Shown piece by piece: positions 54,396 to 62,760 of a DNA stretch of 64,000 nt. The position numbers were made by a program, and so were the translations under genes. The first letter of the stretch is position 1; every line of letters begins with the position of its first letter. Where the stretch lies: assembly GCA_023429375.1 (NCBI GenBank), contig JAEYVY010000019.1:30072-94071 (forward strand), given 5' to 3'. The stretch comes from Bacteroidota bacterium (GTDB lineage: Bacteria; Bacteroidota; Bacteroidia; Bacteroidales; Tannerellaceae). The notes under the pieces are model-generated. The model worked only from the letters and a program-made list of their open reading frames with translations, made no database searches and was not told the origin of the DNA.

Positions 54396-54410
54396 CAGCA
54401 TTACGTGAAT

Positions 54411-54446
54411 AAAAAAGCACCGTATGGAACGAGTTCCACACGATGC
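54411..54446 (-). terminator. Terminator of the GH127-like gene
   Basis: On the minus strand GCATCGTGTGGAA and TTCCATACGGTGC pair, with two imperfect positions, around a 4-nt loop and end in TTTTTT. It starts 22 nt after the gene's stop. Confidence 0.78.
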
Positions 54447-54468
54447 ATGAAAGAGAGTTTGTTTTTAT

Positions 54469-56331
54469 TTAGTCCGAGTAGGGTTTATATGGTGCATATA
54501 TTACATTCAATGTTTTAGGAATCCACACTCGATAGCGAATGGCTTTATCCCAGGTATTACCTGCAGAAGCAAAGTCACAGAAATGAATCTGTTTAGGAGC
54601 ACTGTTACTTTCCAAATCAGTGCCTAACACCATAGGAGCAGTAAAAGACAACCAAGCAAAATCACTCTTACCAGCCGGTGTAAGTTCTACGTAACCATCC
54701 TTTGCTGAGATGACAGCTGTTTCATCTACATCACCATCTGCAAATCGGCTATCTCTGGCTAAAACAAGAGGTCCTCTTACGATTGCTTGTGCTTGATTGA
54801 GTTCGATTACCTTAGCACGCATATCCAATTCAACGGTTACCTTGTCGCCTTGCTTCCATTCACGTTGAATCTGGCAGTATGAACCCGCCATAAGTTGCAT
54901 GACTTCCTCGTCATTTACCTTTACTGTTGTTTGCTTACTCCACGCAGGTATGCGAAGAGAAAGTGTGAAGATGGCCTTCTTTGCAGGATTTACATGAACA
55001 GTAACTGTACCTGTCTGAGGATAATTAGTTTCCTGTACGATATTGACATCTTTCTTTCCTGGCAATTGCAAAGTAGCTTCCGATTGAGAATAAAGGTTCA
55101 CATATACTGTTTCGCCTTTTGTTTGATACGCATAAGCTGGGATTAAAGAAAAGCCTCTTGGTCCATTGGCATTACAGCAGTTTATATGCATGCCACATTG
55201 TTCTTCTCCTTCATGTCTCCAGCCTTCCAACGGGCTATATTTAGCTATCTGCGAAGCATCTGCTTTTAAAGAAGCCAATAGTGCATTATAAATGCTATTT
55301 TCAATATAATCAGCATACAAGGAATTGCCCGTCACCTCCAATAAACGGTTACAAAGCTGCATCCAGGTAAAGGTCACACAAGTTTCCATCGTGTGATAAG
55401 TCGGCATCGTTTGGCGCATTTTTCCTCCATACCAGCATTCGAATGCACTACCCGAACCGGCTACGTTTATCTCATCTTGAATGATAGTAGTCACCGTTTT
55501 CTCTACTACAGAGAGGAATAATGGATTCTTAGTTACCTTATAAAGTTCCAAAAGGCCTTCATAGCACGACATCATTTCATACGCTTTCTGTCCATTCTCG
55601 GGTGAGAACCATTGCTTAGGATGTGGGAAGCGACTTGAAACAGGAACACCATCAATCGCTTTGCTAATTAGTTGCGGACCTGTAGGAGTTTCCCACTCAT
55701 GTACAATATATTCGGCAAAATCCAGATAACGCTTCTCACCAGTACGGTTATAAAGAAGGACAACCGGCTCGAGCACAGAGGAACTTGCCATACCATGATA
55801 ATTTCCTGTTTCCACAATATTCCTTTTCCCCGGTCCTACTTGCGTCATCAGATGATCGAGCACCTTGCAGGCAGAGGCAAGTGATTTCTTATCTCCTGAA
55901 AGATCATACCAGGCAATAAGACCGAGCATAACGTATTTACGTCCCCAGATATCCCATTGTTCCAACTGCGCATTAGGCGCATAGTTACCAATATATCCAT
56001 CCGGCGTTTGCGTCGCCATCAGTCCTTCTGCTGCATTCTTTATGATCTGATAGAGCTCCGGATCTTTGTTATACTTATACGACCCGATAGCTCCTTGAAT
56101 CCATTTACCCCAGAATTCACTTTGCCAGCGGCGAGTTTCCGTACGATCCCTAAAGGGTTCGATCAAGTGTTCAACGTCTTGAGTCTTTACCCGATGTTCG
56201 ATACAATCGTCAATTCGGCTCCCGAGATAACCGGTAAGATGAAGTTCTTTTACTTGAGCAAAAACAGATGTAGAATAAGCCAATAACAAGATTGAAAATC
56301 CGGTCACTTTGGCAGAATATTTAAATTTCAT
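54469..56331 (-). CDS. GH127-like beta-L-arabinofuranosidase (DUF1680)
   Basis: This 620-aa secreted enzyme (signal peptide VTGFSILLLAYSTSVFAQ) has an alpha/alpha-barrel of the DUF1680 type. The zinc-cysteine site of GH127 is visible: Glu and Cys in METCVTF near residues 313-315, and the Cys pair in HINCCNANGPRGF near 384. GH127/GH146 enzymes release beta-L-arabinofuranose from plant glycans; other activities are known in relatives. I start at the ATG at 56331, since a longer frame to 56379 would begin upstream of the promoter's likely transcription start. It is divergent from a CBM9-like gene. Confidence 0.86.
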   Translation of the reverse strand: MKFKYSAKVTGFSILLLAYSTSVFAQVKELHLTGYLGSRIDDCIEHRVKTQDVEHLIEPFRDRTETRRWQSEFWGKWIQGAIGSYKYNKDPELYQIIKNAAEGLMATQTPDGYIGNYAPNAQLEQWDIWGRKYVMLGLIAWYDLSGDKKSLASACKVLDHLMTQVGPGKRNIVETGNYHGMASSSVLEPVVLLYNRTGEKRYLDFAEYIVHEWETPTGPQLISKAIDGVPVSSRFPHPKQWFSPENGQKAYEMMSCYEGLLELYKVTKNPLFLSVVEKTVTTIIQDEINVAGSGSAFECWYGGKMRQTMPTYHTMETCVTFTWMQLCNRLLEVTGNSLYADYIENSIYNALLASLKADASQIAKYSPLEGWRHEGEEQCGMHINCCNANGPRGFSLIPAYAYQTKGETVYVNLYSQSEATLQLPGKKDVNIVQETNYPQTGTVTVHVNPAKKAIFTLSLRIPAWSKQTTVKVNDEEVMQLMAGSYCQIQREWKQGDKVTVELDMRAKVIELNQAQAIVRGPLVLARDSRFADGDVDETAVISAKDGYVELTPAGKSDFAWLSFTAPMVLGTDLESNSAPKQIHFCDFASAGNTWDKAIRYRVWIPKTLNVIYAPYKPYSD

Positions 56332-56362
56332 ACTGACTAAACATAAGATTAACAATACATTA

Positions 56363-56370
56363 CAAATGTA
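56363..56370 (-). promoter_or_regulatory. -7 box of the GH127-like gene
   Basis: The minus strand reads TACATTTG, 31 nt before the ATG at 56331. The RNA would begin near 56356, after the alternative start at 56379. Confidence 0.5.
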
Positions 56371-56441
56371 GAAACGCATAAAATTTATCTACTTATAAAA
56401 GTGACACTATTAGTATGAAATCTGATATTTATAGAGACCGT

Positions 56442-56473
56442 TTTGACTGGAAAGTTTGTTTATATTACATTTG
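56442..56473 (+). promoter_or_regulatory. Promoter of the CBM9-like gene
   Basis: TTTG at 56442-56445 and TACATTTG at 56466-56473 are 20 nt apart, a full match. It decides the start at 56514 against an upstream ATG at 56415. Confidence 0.75.
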
Positions 56474-56513
56474 CTACCACAATTATTACATAAACCCCAT
56501 TAATTTTAATACG

Positions 56514-57248
56514 ATGTTAACAATTAATCTTAAATCCAAGTTATTTCTATTAGTAGCCTTTACCCTACTCTCTTATCCCGGCTGTAAGGCGGTTGAATCA
56601 AAACAACTGACAGTAAAGAAAATATCCTGTAATATTGTTCCTTCCGCAGAGTCGGTTCCTTCAGTTTTGGATAAGAATCATATCGGATTTCATAAAATAG
56701 AGAATGCCAATTGGGCAGAGTTCCCCTATAAGCCGGAAGTCAGCTTTCGCATTGCGCATACCGGCAAAGAAATCTTACTTCATTTTAAAGTTAAAGAAGC
56801 CAGCGTACGGGCAGTTGCAACTCAAGATAATGGCCGAGTTTGGGAAGACTCATGTGTTGAATTCTTCATCTCACCCGAAGGCAATGACTTCTACTACAAT
56901 TTTGAATGCAACTGTATTACTAAATTACTTATACAGCAGGGCAAGCCAGGCAAGAGAACGCTCGCCGATCAGATCATTCTGAGCCAAGTGAAACGTTGGA
57001 GTACAATGGGTACAGAGTCATTCGAAGCTAAAAAAGGAACCTTTGACTGGGAATTAACGTTGGTTATCCCTGCCACCGCATTATACCAACATGCCATTAA
57101 CACATTTGACGGGAAACGCATGAAGGCTAATTTCTATAAGTGCGGAGATGAATTACCAACCCCGCACTATATTTCATGGAGTCCGATTAAAACGGACAAA
57201 CCAAAGTTTCATTGTCCCGAGTTTTTCGGAACGATTGTGTTCGAATAA
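56514..57248 (+). CDS. CBM9-like carbohydrate-binding protein
   Basis: This 244-aa protein has an N-terminal hydrophobic signal (LFLLVAFTLLSYPGC, a possible lipobox at Cys22) and a family 9 carbohydrate-binding-like fold: FRIAHTGKEILLHFKVKE, then VWEDSCVEFFISPEG near residue 110 and YNFECNC. Stand-alone CBM9-like proteins are common near plant-glycan genes in Bacteroidota. It is divergent from the GH127-like gene and ends 26 nt from the convergent TonB barrel gene. The ligand is not known. Confidence 0.82.
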   Translation: MLTINLKSKLFLLVAFTLLSYPGCKAVESKQLTVKKISCNIVPSAESVPSVLDKNHIGFHKIENANWAEFPYKPEVSFRIAHTGKEILLHFKVKEASVRAVATQDNGRVWEDSCVEFFISPEGNDFYYNFECNCITKLLIQQGKPGKRTLADQIILSQVKRWSTMGTESFEAKKGTFDWELTLVIPATALYQHAINTFDGKRMKANFYKCGDELPTPHYISWSPIKTDKPKFHCPEFFGTIVFE

Positions 57249-57274
57249 AATGGCTCGTCTCTGCTTCAGTCCAA

Positions 57275-59698
57275 TTAATGGTTCGTTCCTTCGAAAATGT
57301 CGTGATCCGGCTTCGTTTCTGTTGCTTTACGACTGAAGTTATTAAATGTATAGCTTAGTGTAAGTGAGATAAGCGGATAGTTCGGACGGATACGGGTTAC
57401 CGATTGCAGATTGGATGTTGAGATATTGCTCACGTAACGTGCCGAGTTAAACACGTCACGGAAAGCCAGTGTAGCTGTTAGCTTACGTTTCAACAACTGC
57501 TGGCGAACAGCAAAATTTACATACCAGAAAGCATCCGTACGACCTTGTGTTGTTACCGATGGACCTACAAAATTGCCATCAAATTGAATGCGGGTATATT
57601 TACCGGCATCAAAAGCATTATTAAGCGCAATTTCGTAGTTCGTACTCTTCTCATCTGTTCCTCCTGTTGCCTTGATCTGGTTTTCCACCTCATAATGATA
57701 GAGGCTACCATTAATATTCAAGTTCCAGCGACGAGTCAGTTGAAGTTGCGAACTAAGTTCCAATCCGGTCGAATAATCATGTCCCACGTTTGCCATTGAG
57801 TCCAGTGTCACACCTGCTTCATAAGGCACACGCAAACGTTCTATTTTATCCTTACGACTACGATGGAATACAGTAGCCGAAACGCTATGCTGTCCGATAT
57901 TCTTCTTATAATTTAATTCATACGAGTCGATATATTCCGGACGAATATCAGGGTTACCTATTTCAGCAGAATAATAGTCGCGATACGTGATGTAAGGCTC
58001 CATATAGAACAACTGCGGACGGGTAGTACGATGCGAGTACGATGCCAAAATATGTTGGTCGTTCGTAAACGTATAACCCAAATGCACTGAAGGAAACAGA
58101 TTATAATCGTTCTTTATGCGGTCTGCTCCTTCTATCGAGCTACGTAAAACTGTACGTGCATATTCGCCACGAAGACCTATCTGAAAATCGAACGCCTTAT
58201 AGCTGTCTGACATGATTGTGTAAAGCGAGTGGATGCCACGCTGGAAATAGAACGTATTGTAGATATCTTCACGCCAGTAGAATACTTCCTTCTGTGGATC
58301 CCAAAATTGCATGCTGTAGTCGCCATCCTCCAGATAAGAGAAATACTGGTAACCGGATTCAAATTTTCCCGACTCACTGTAAGGAAGAACATAATCTAGG
58401 TTGCCTCTTACGGTCCATCTATGTTCATCTTCCCAAGCTCTATGCCCTTGCTGACGTTTGTTATTCTTATCAAACAAGTCACTTTGGAAATATTCCATGG
58501 CATCACCACCATATTTCAAGTAAAAGCCTCCGGTAAGGTTGTGTCCTTTATTGTCAAACTTATGCTCAAATCCAGCAGTACCCTGATAGTATGTTTCATG
58601 CAAATCATATTCATCACGGCTGAAATAATCACCCTTATCTAACATGGTTGTTCCATGGCTCCGCTCTTCACGATAGTCCAGGTCTCCATCTCGTGTACGT
58701 CCTCCATAACCACCTTCCAAGTCAAAGGTAAGGACTGTTTTAGGTAATGAATACATCCAGCCTGTTTTCAATGAATAGTTGAAGTTATTACTTTCACGAG
58801 GACCATCCGAATGCGACATAGTAGTGGTGTCACCTACCAAGGTTGTTTTTTGCTGATTGAAATGACTCTTACGAAGATTATCGTTCCATGCTCCACCAAT
58901 ATACCATCTGAGGGCATTCTTTTGGTTACTGATTAGAAAGTCTACACCGCGAGAAAGGACCGTACTTCCTGTCAGGTTTACCATACCGCTAAGTCCTGCA
59001 TGCGAGTGTTTCTTCGTAACAATATTAATTATTCCTACGTCTCCTTCCGTATCATGACGAGCCGAAGGAGTTGTGATAATTTCTATATTTTCAATATGAC
59101 TAGATGGAATCTGTTCTAATGCTTGTGTGCCGCTGAATACGCTGGGCTTACCGTCAACGTAGACTGCAAATCCGCTACTTCCACGGAAAGTTACTTCGCC
59201 TTCGGCATCTACACGAATAGAAGGAGTGTTCTCTAAAATGTCAACAGCTGTTCCGCCACTCGATAGCAGGTTTGAAGAGGCCTCTATCACTTTCTTATCC
59301 AGCTTATAGATAATCTGCTTTTTCTGTGCCACGATTTCTACTTCTCCTAATCCTACTTCTAATGGTTTCATAGAGATTGTACCTAAATCTAAGACTGGAG
59401 TTGCGTTAGTTAATTTAACACCCGGACGGGTATACACATCATATCCTACCAACTTGATTAGCAGAGTGTATTCGCCATCCTTCAGGTCATTAATTACAAA
59501 TTGTCCATTTACGTCAGGCAAGACATGCACCGAAGGGTTGGTCTCATTTCCTGTGTAAAGTAAAACATCGGCAAAATCTATAGGTGATTTTGTCATGGCA
59601 TCAACAATTTTACCCTTCAAGCGAGGTGAAGCGGGCAGTGCGTATGCTGATGAGATTATACATAATAATGTCAACAGACTTAAGACAAGTTTTTTCAT
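57275..59698 (-). CDS. TonB-dependent outer-membrane beta-barrel protein
   Basis: This 807-aa protein has a signal peptide (VLSLLTLLCIISSAYA), a CarboxypepD_reg-like domain (LKGKIVDAMTKSPIDFADV, about 27-115), a plug (AVDILENTPSIRVDAEGE, RGSSGFAVYVDGKP) and an outer-membrane barrel of the OMP_b-brl_3 type ending in ISLTLSYTFNNF plus a short tail. It lacks a SusD partner. Such receptors import small ligands or oligosaccharides. I start at the ATG at 59698, directly before the signal peptide, not at 59800. Confidence 0.88.
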   Translation of the reverse strand: MKKLVLSLLTLLCIISSAYALPASPRLKGKIVDAMTKSPIDFADVLLYTGNETNPSVHVLPDVNGQFVINDLKDGEYTLLIKLVGYDVYTRPGVKLTNATPVLDLGTISMKPLEVGLGEVEIVAQKKQIIYKLDKKVIEASSNLLSSGGTAVDILENTPSIRVDAEGEVTFRGSSGFAVYVDGKPSVFSGTQALEQIPSSHIENIEIITTPSARHDTEGDVGIINIVTKKHSHAGLSGMVNLTGSTVLSRGVDFLISNQKNALRWYIGGAWNDNLRKSHFNQQKTTLVGDTTTMSHSDGPRESNNFNYSLKTGWMYSLPKTVLTFDLEGGYGGRTRDGDLDYREERSHGTTMLDKGDYFSRDEYDLHETYYQGTAGFEHKFDNKGHNLTGGFYLKYGGDAMEYFQSDLFDKNNKRQQGHRAWEDEHRWTVRGNLDYVLPYSESGKFESGYQYFSYLEDGDYSMQFWDPQKEVFYWREDIYNTFYFQRGIHSLYTIMSDSYKAFDFQIGLRGEYARTVLRSSIEGADRIKNDYNLFPSVHLGYTFTNDQHILASYSHRTTRPQLFYMEPYITYRDYYSAEIGNPDIRPEYIDSYELNYKKNIGQHSVSATVFHRSRKDKIERLRVPYEAGVTLDSMANVGHDYSTGLELSSQLQLTRRWNLNINGSLYHYEVENQIKATGGTDEKSTNYEIALNNAFDAGKYTRIQFDGNFVGPSVTTQGRTDAFWYVNFAVRQQLLKRKLTATLAFRDVFNSARYVSNISTSNLQSVTRIRPNYPLISLTLSYTFNNFSRKATETKPDHDIFEGTNH

Positions 59699-60048
59699 CA
59701 AAATAGAGACTTTGTTAAACAGAAGCACGAATATAACACAATTTATAGTACTGAGTTTCATTCTCTTCAAAAAAATCAGAGGATGGCTTAAAGCAATCAA
59801 CTATTCATGACCATACGATAAATCACCTCACGAATGAATAGAAGAAAAACTATCGACCGGACAATAATACCCTGTACCAATTTATGTGACGAACGGCAGA
59901 TTTGCGATGATGAAGTGCAGATTGTCTATCATTTCAATTATTCTCACTCGATTTTGGAGAGTGCCCTCGTCTGACTCCAATTTGTCGAGTTAAAATCAGA
60001 TCGAGAAAAGGGTTTATTTTCCCTATCCTTTCTCGATGTTATTATACA
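59699..60048. other. Gap upstream of the TonB barrel gene, no gene seen
   Basis: This AT-rich stretch carries the leader of the TonB barrel gene and no frame that I can support. I found no perfect -7 box on the minus strand. An imperfect hairpin lies near 60000-60036 (TCGAGAAAAGGG and CCTTTCTCGA), just before mosaic repeat copy 3. Confidence 0.5.
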
Positions 60049-60179
60049 TTGATTTTCAAAGCCAAAAAAACATCCCGATGATTTAAAAAAAACATCCCGA
60101 ACGTTTTTAAAAAAGATCGGGATGTTTTTTAAAAACGTTCGGGGTGTTTTTTTATAAGCTTATATATGCTGATTTTCAA
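60049..60179. repeat. Mosaic intergenic repeat, copy 3 of 3
   Basis: It runs from TTGATTTTCAA (60049-60059) to GCTGATTTTCAA (60168-60179). The core modules are AACATCCCGATGATTTAAAA (F'), CATCCCGAACGTTTTTAAAA (F), AAAGATCGGGATGTTTTTT (R') and AAAAACGTTCGGGGTG (R), so the whole is a nested palindrome. It lies between two minus-strand genes and probably ends the dioxygenase transcript. Confidence 0.78.
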
Positions 60180-60233
60180 TACCTATTTTTCCAAAAACAA
60201 CATCGGGATAATATTTTTTTAATAGAATATAGG

Positions 60234-61064
60234 TTAGCGGATAATTACCGATGTCATTGTCAATGAACCGCCCAATGCTTGGTCATTGAAGAACTCCACT
60301 CCTTCTTTTTTCTCTTGTAAAGATAACGCATAAAGCAAGGGGATATAATGATCTGGTGTAGGCACAGCTAATTTAGCGGCCTTACTCAATGAATGGTAAT
60401 CGATCAAAGCTTTATGGTCCCCTGCTTGTATTTTTGTTTTGAAGATATCGTTCATTTCTAATGCCCAATCATATCCATAAGGCTCGTTGAATCCGTCTAA
60501 GGTTTTTACATGAATCAAACGCAGGTTGTGCACCATATTCCCACTACCGATGATTAATACTCCTCTTCTGCGGAGAAAGGCCAATTGTTTAGCTAAATCG
60601 TAATGGTATTGCATTCCTTTCGTATAATCGATACTGAGCTCCATGACCGGAATATTGGCATCAGGATAGATATGTTTCAACACACTCCAACTACCATGAT
60701 CTAATCCCCAATCGTGATTCAATCCTATCTGATAGTCTTTTACCCCTTGCTTGATTTCATCTGCTAACTTTGAATCCCCAGGTGCAGGATATTGAACCTT
60801 AAATAATTCACAGGGGAAACCTCCAAAATCGTGAATCGTTTCTGGCCTAGGCATTGCCGTAACGTAGGTTCCATTTGTCTCCCAATGGGCAGAAATACAA
60901 AGTATGGCTTGAGGGGCAGGAAGTTGTCGTCCCAAGTTTTTCCATGCAATGGAAAAAGGATTTTCTTCAATTGCATTCATTGGGCTACCATGACCAACAA
61001 AAAGCACCGGCATGACCGGTGTCCTTTTTGTTTCACTCATGATATCTTTTACATTCGTTATCAT
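60234..61064 (-). CDS. ygiD: LigB-type 4,5-DOPA extradiol dioxygenase family protein
   Basis: This 276-aa protein of the DODA/YgiD type has its metal-binding histidines in FVGHGSPMN (H25) and SAHWET (H60), and a later conserved LDHGSWSVLKH. Family members split catechol rings with O2 using a divalent metal; YgiD also accepts DOPA. In an anaerobe the true reaction may differ. The ATG at 61064 lies 19 nt after the YceI gene stop, so the two are probably co-transcribed; an ATG at 61040 (MSETKR) is also possible. Confidence 0.88.
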   Translation of the reverse strand: MITNVKDIMSETKRTPVMPVLFVGHGSPMNAIEENPFSIAWKNLGRQLPAPQAILCISAHWETNGTYVTAMPRPETIHDFGGFPCELFKVQYPAPGDSKLADEIKQGVKDYQIGLNHDWGLDHGSWSVLKHIYPDANIPVMELSIDYTKGMQYHYDLAKQLAFLRRRGVLIIGSGNMVHNLRLIHVKTLDGFNEPYGYDWALEMNDIFKTKIQAGDHKALIDYHSLSKAAKLAVPTPDHYIPLLYALSLQEKKEGVEFFNDQALGGSLTMTSVIIR

Positions 61065-61083
61065 GTTTAAGTTTGTTTGTCAA

Positions 61084-61740
61084 TTACTTGCTTGTAGCAA
61101 CCAATGTAATTGAAATTTCCATATCGTCGTTTATGAATGAATCCTTTAGATCTTTGAAGATGTTTTTTGATCCGTAGTTAACTCCCCACTGTGTGCGGTC
61201 GATAGTGAATGTAGCAGTCTTAGCTGTATAGATATCACCATCGTTTGTTATTACAGCATCAAAAGAAATATTCTTTACAGCGTCTTTCAATTCCAAGTTA
61301 CCGCTAATCTTATGCGTATATTCACCTCCGGTTAGTTCTTCTACTCCTGTAATGGTGAACTTTCCTTCCGGATATTTTTCTACGTCAAAAAAGTCTGCAT
61401 TCATCAGGTGACCTTCAAGTTTTTCTTTGCCTTTTCCGGCTTCCAAATCTTGTACGTTAATTGAGGTCATATCCAATACAAATGTTCCGGAAAGCAATTT
61501 ACCTTCATCAACAACTAATTCACCTGATTTGATTGACAAAACACCATAATGACTTCCACCAGGCTTAAATCCTTTCCAGTTGATTGTTGAAGCGGCTAAG
61601 TCTACAGTCAAGTTTTGTCCTTCTACAACGGTTACTTCTTTTGCTGCTGATGCTTCAGCCTTGTCTGCTGTACTTTTACTACCACATGCCGATACGATTA
61701 ATATTAATGCTAATGCTATAAAGTAATTATACGTTTTCAT
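61084..61740 (-). CDS. YceI-family lipoprotein
   Basis: This 218-aa lipoprotein (LALILIVSAC, Cys19) has a short Ala/Glu/Lys linker and a YceI lipocalin-like barrel (STINWKGFKPGGSHYGVLSI to RTQWGVNYGSKNIFKD). YceI proteins bind isoprenoid or quinone-like lipids in a hydrophobic pocket; the ligand here is unknown. It sits between an AraC gene and the extradiol dioxygenase gene, all on the minus strand. Confidence 0.9.
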   Translation of the reverse strand: MKTYNYFIALALILIVSACGSKSTADKAEASAAKEVTVVEGQNLTVDLAASTINWKGFKPGGSHYGVLSIKSGELVVDEGKLLSGTFVLDMTSINVQDLEAGKGKEKLEGHLMNADFFDVEKYPEGKFTITGVEELTGGEYTHKISGNLELKDAVKNISFDAVITNDGDIYTAKTATFTIDRTQWGVNYGSKNIFKDLKDSFINDDMEISITLVATSK

Positions 61741-61845
61741 ATTCTGTTGTTTTAAAATTAATTATGCCACAAAGGTCGGCTCTTTTCCAATGCAAGAGGT
61801 AATACTTTTTGGAAGAATAGTGGTAAATATCGGTAGCAAGTCTGA

Positions 61846-62673
61846 TCAGAGCGTCTTTCTCATCTCATTTCGAAACTCTGAAGGGGTCACTCCCGCCTTT
61901 TTCTTGAAAACTTTTGTAAAATAGGCTTTCTCGTTATAACCCAGTTCAAAACCAATCTCTGAAATTGTCTTGTCTGTATGCATAAGAAGGTTTTTAGCTT
62001 CGGTCAGCTTACGTGTTTCGATGATTTCCGATACGCTTCGCTGCAGGATACTTCGGCAAATGAGGTTTAGATTACGTGCAGACATATTTAGCTTCTCAGC
62101 ATAAAAATCCACACTTACATCTCGTTTGAAATTATCTTCCAATATGCGTAAAAAGGTTTTGAATGTAGTGGTTTGATTATTATCGATGGCTGGTAATGCT
62201 TGTTTTTTACGCTCTGCCTCAATCAATACAAAAAGCGTACTTAACAGGCTCCGTATGATGGAATAGTCCGGGGCAGATTGTAGATGTTCCTTTTCAATCA
62301 TATTCGTTACAGTACAGATCCGTTCAAAACTATCTTTATCGTGCAGTTTGACATTGGCAAAATTATGATACTCCGAATAGAGCTGGAAGCGAGAATCTGA
62401 AATCAAACTACTTTTGAAACGGAAAATCCACCCTTCGGGATAACGACCGGCGCTATCAGGAAGCATATTCACCGTATGCACTTTTCCTTTACTGATAAAA
62501 GTAGCAAGAGGGGCTACGATAGTAGATCGATGAAAGTCTATGAGGTGTTCGATCACTCCGGATGTACAGACAACGAGTTCTTCAAAATCATGGCAGTGAG
62601 GTTCAAAAACAAATGCAGCCATGTGCTTTGCTTTTTCTTCTGTAAACCGAGTGATCGAAAACAATTGTTCCAT
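61846..62673 (-). CDS. AraC-family transcriptional regulator
   Basis: This 275-aa protein has an N-terminal cupin-like sensing domain (FEPHCHDFEELVVCTSG near residues 18-34) and a C-terminal AraC double helix-turn-helix (VDFYAEKLNMSARNLNLICR, then ISEIGFELGYNEKAYFTKVF). It probably regulates the YceI-dioxygenase pair, which starts 106 nt downstream on the same strand; that link is positional. The effector is unknown. Confidence 0.92.
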   Translation of the reverse strand: MEQLFSITRFTEEKAKHMAAFVFEPHCHDFEELVVCTSGVIEHLIDFHRSTIVAPLATFISKGKVHTVNMLPDSAGRYPEGWIFRFKSSLISDSRFQLYSEYHNFANVKLHDKDSFERICTVTNMIEKEHLQSAPDYSIIRSLLSTLFVLIEAERKKQALPAIDNNQTTTFKTFLRILEDNFKRDVSVDFYAEKLNMSARNLNLICRSILQRSVSEIIETRKLTEAKNLLMHTDKTISEIGFELGYNEKAYFTKVFKKKAGVTPSEFRNEMRKTL

Positions 62674-62696
62674 ACTATTCCCAAGGTATATTTCTA

Positions 62697-62704
62697 CAAA
62701 TATA
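62697..62704 (-). promoter_or_regulatory. -7 box of the AraC gene
   Basis: The minus strand reads TATATTTG, 23 nt before the ATG. No -33 match was found. Confidence 0.45.
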
Positions 62705-62760
62705 TATTATTCAGGAAATTGTATGCTGAATATTTCCTTTTTTGTTAGATACGGAATGAT

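Noticed and set aside
56415..56513. Upstream ATG extending the CBM9-like protein
   Set aside because: A full promoter lies at 56442-56473, downstream of this ATG, and the extension disrupts the signal peptide.
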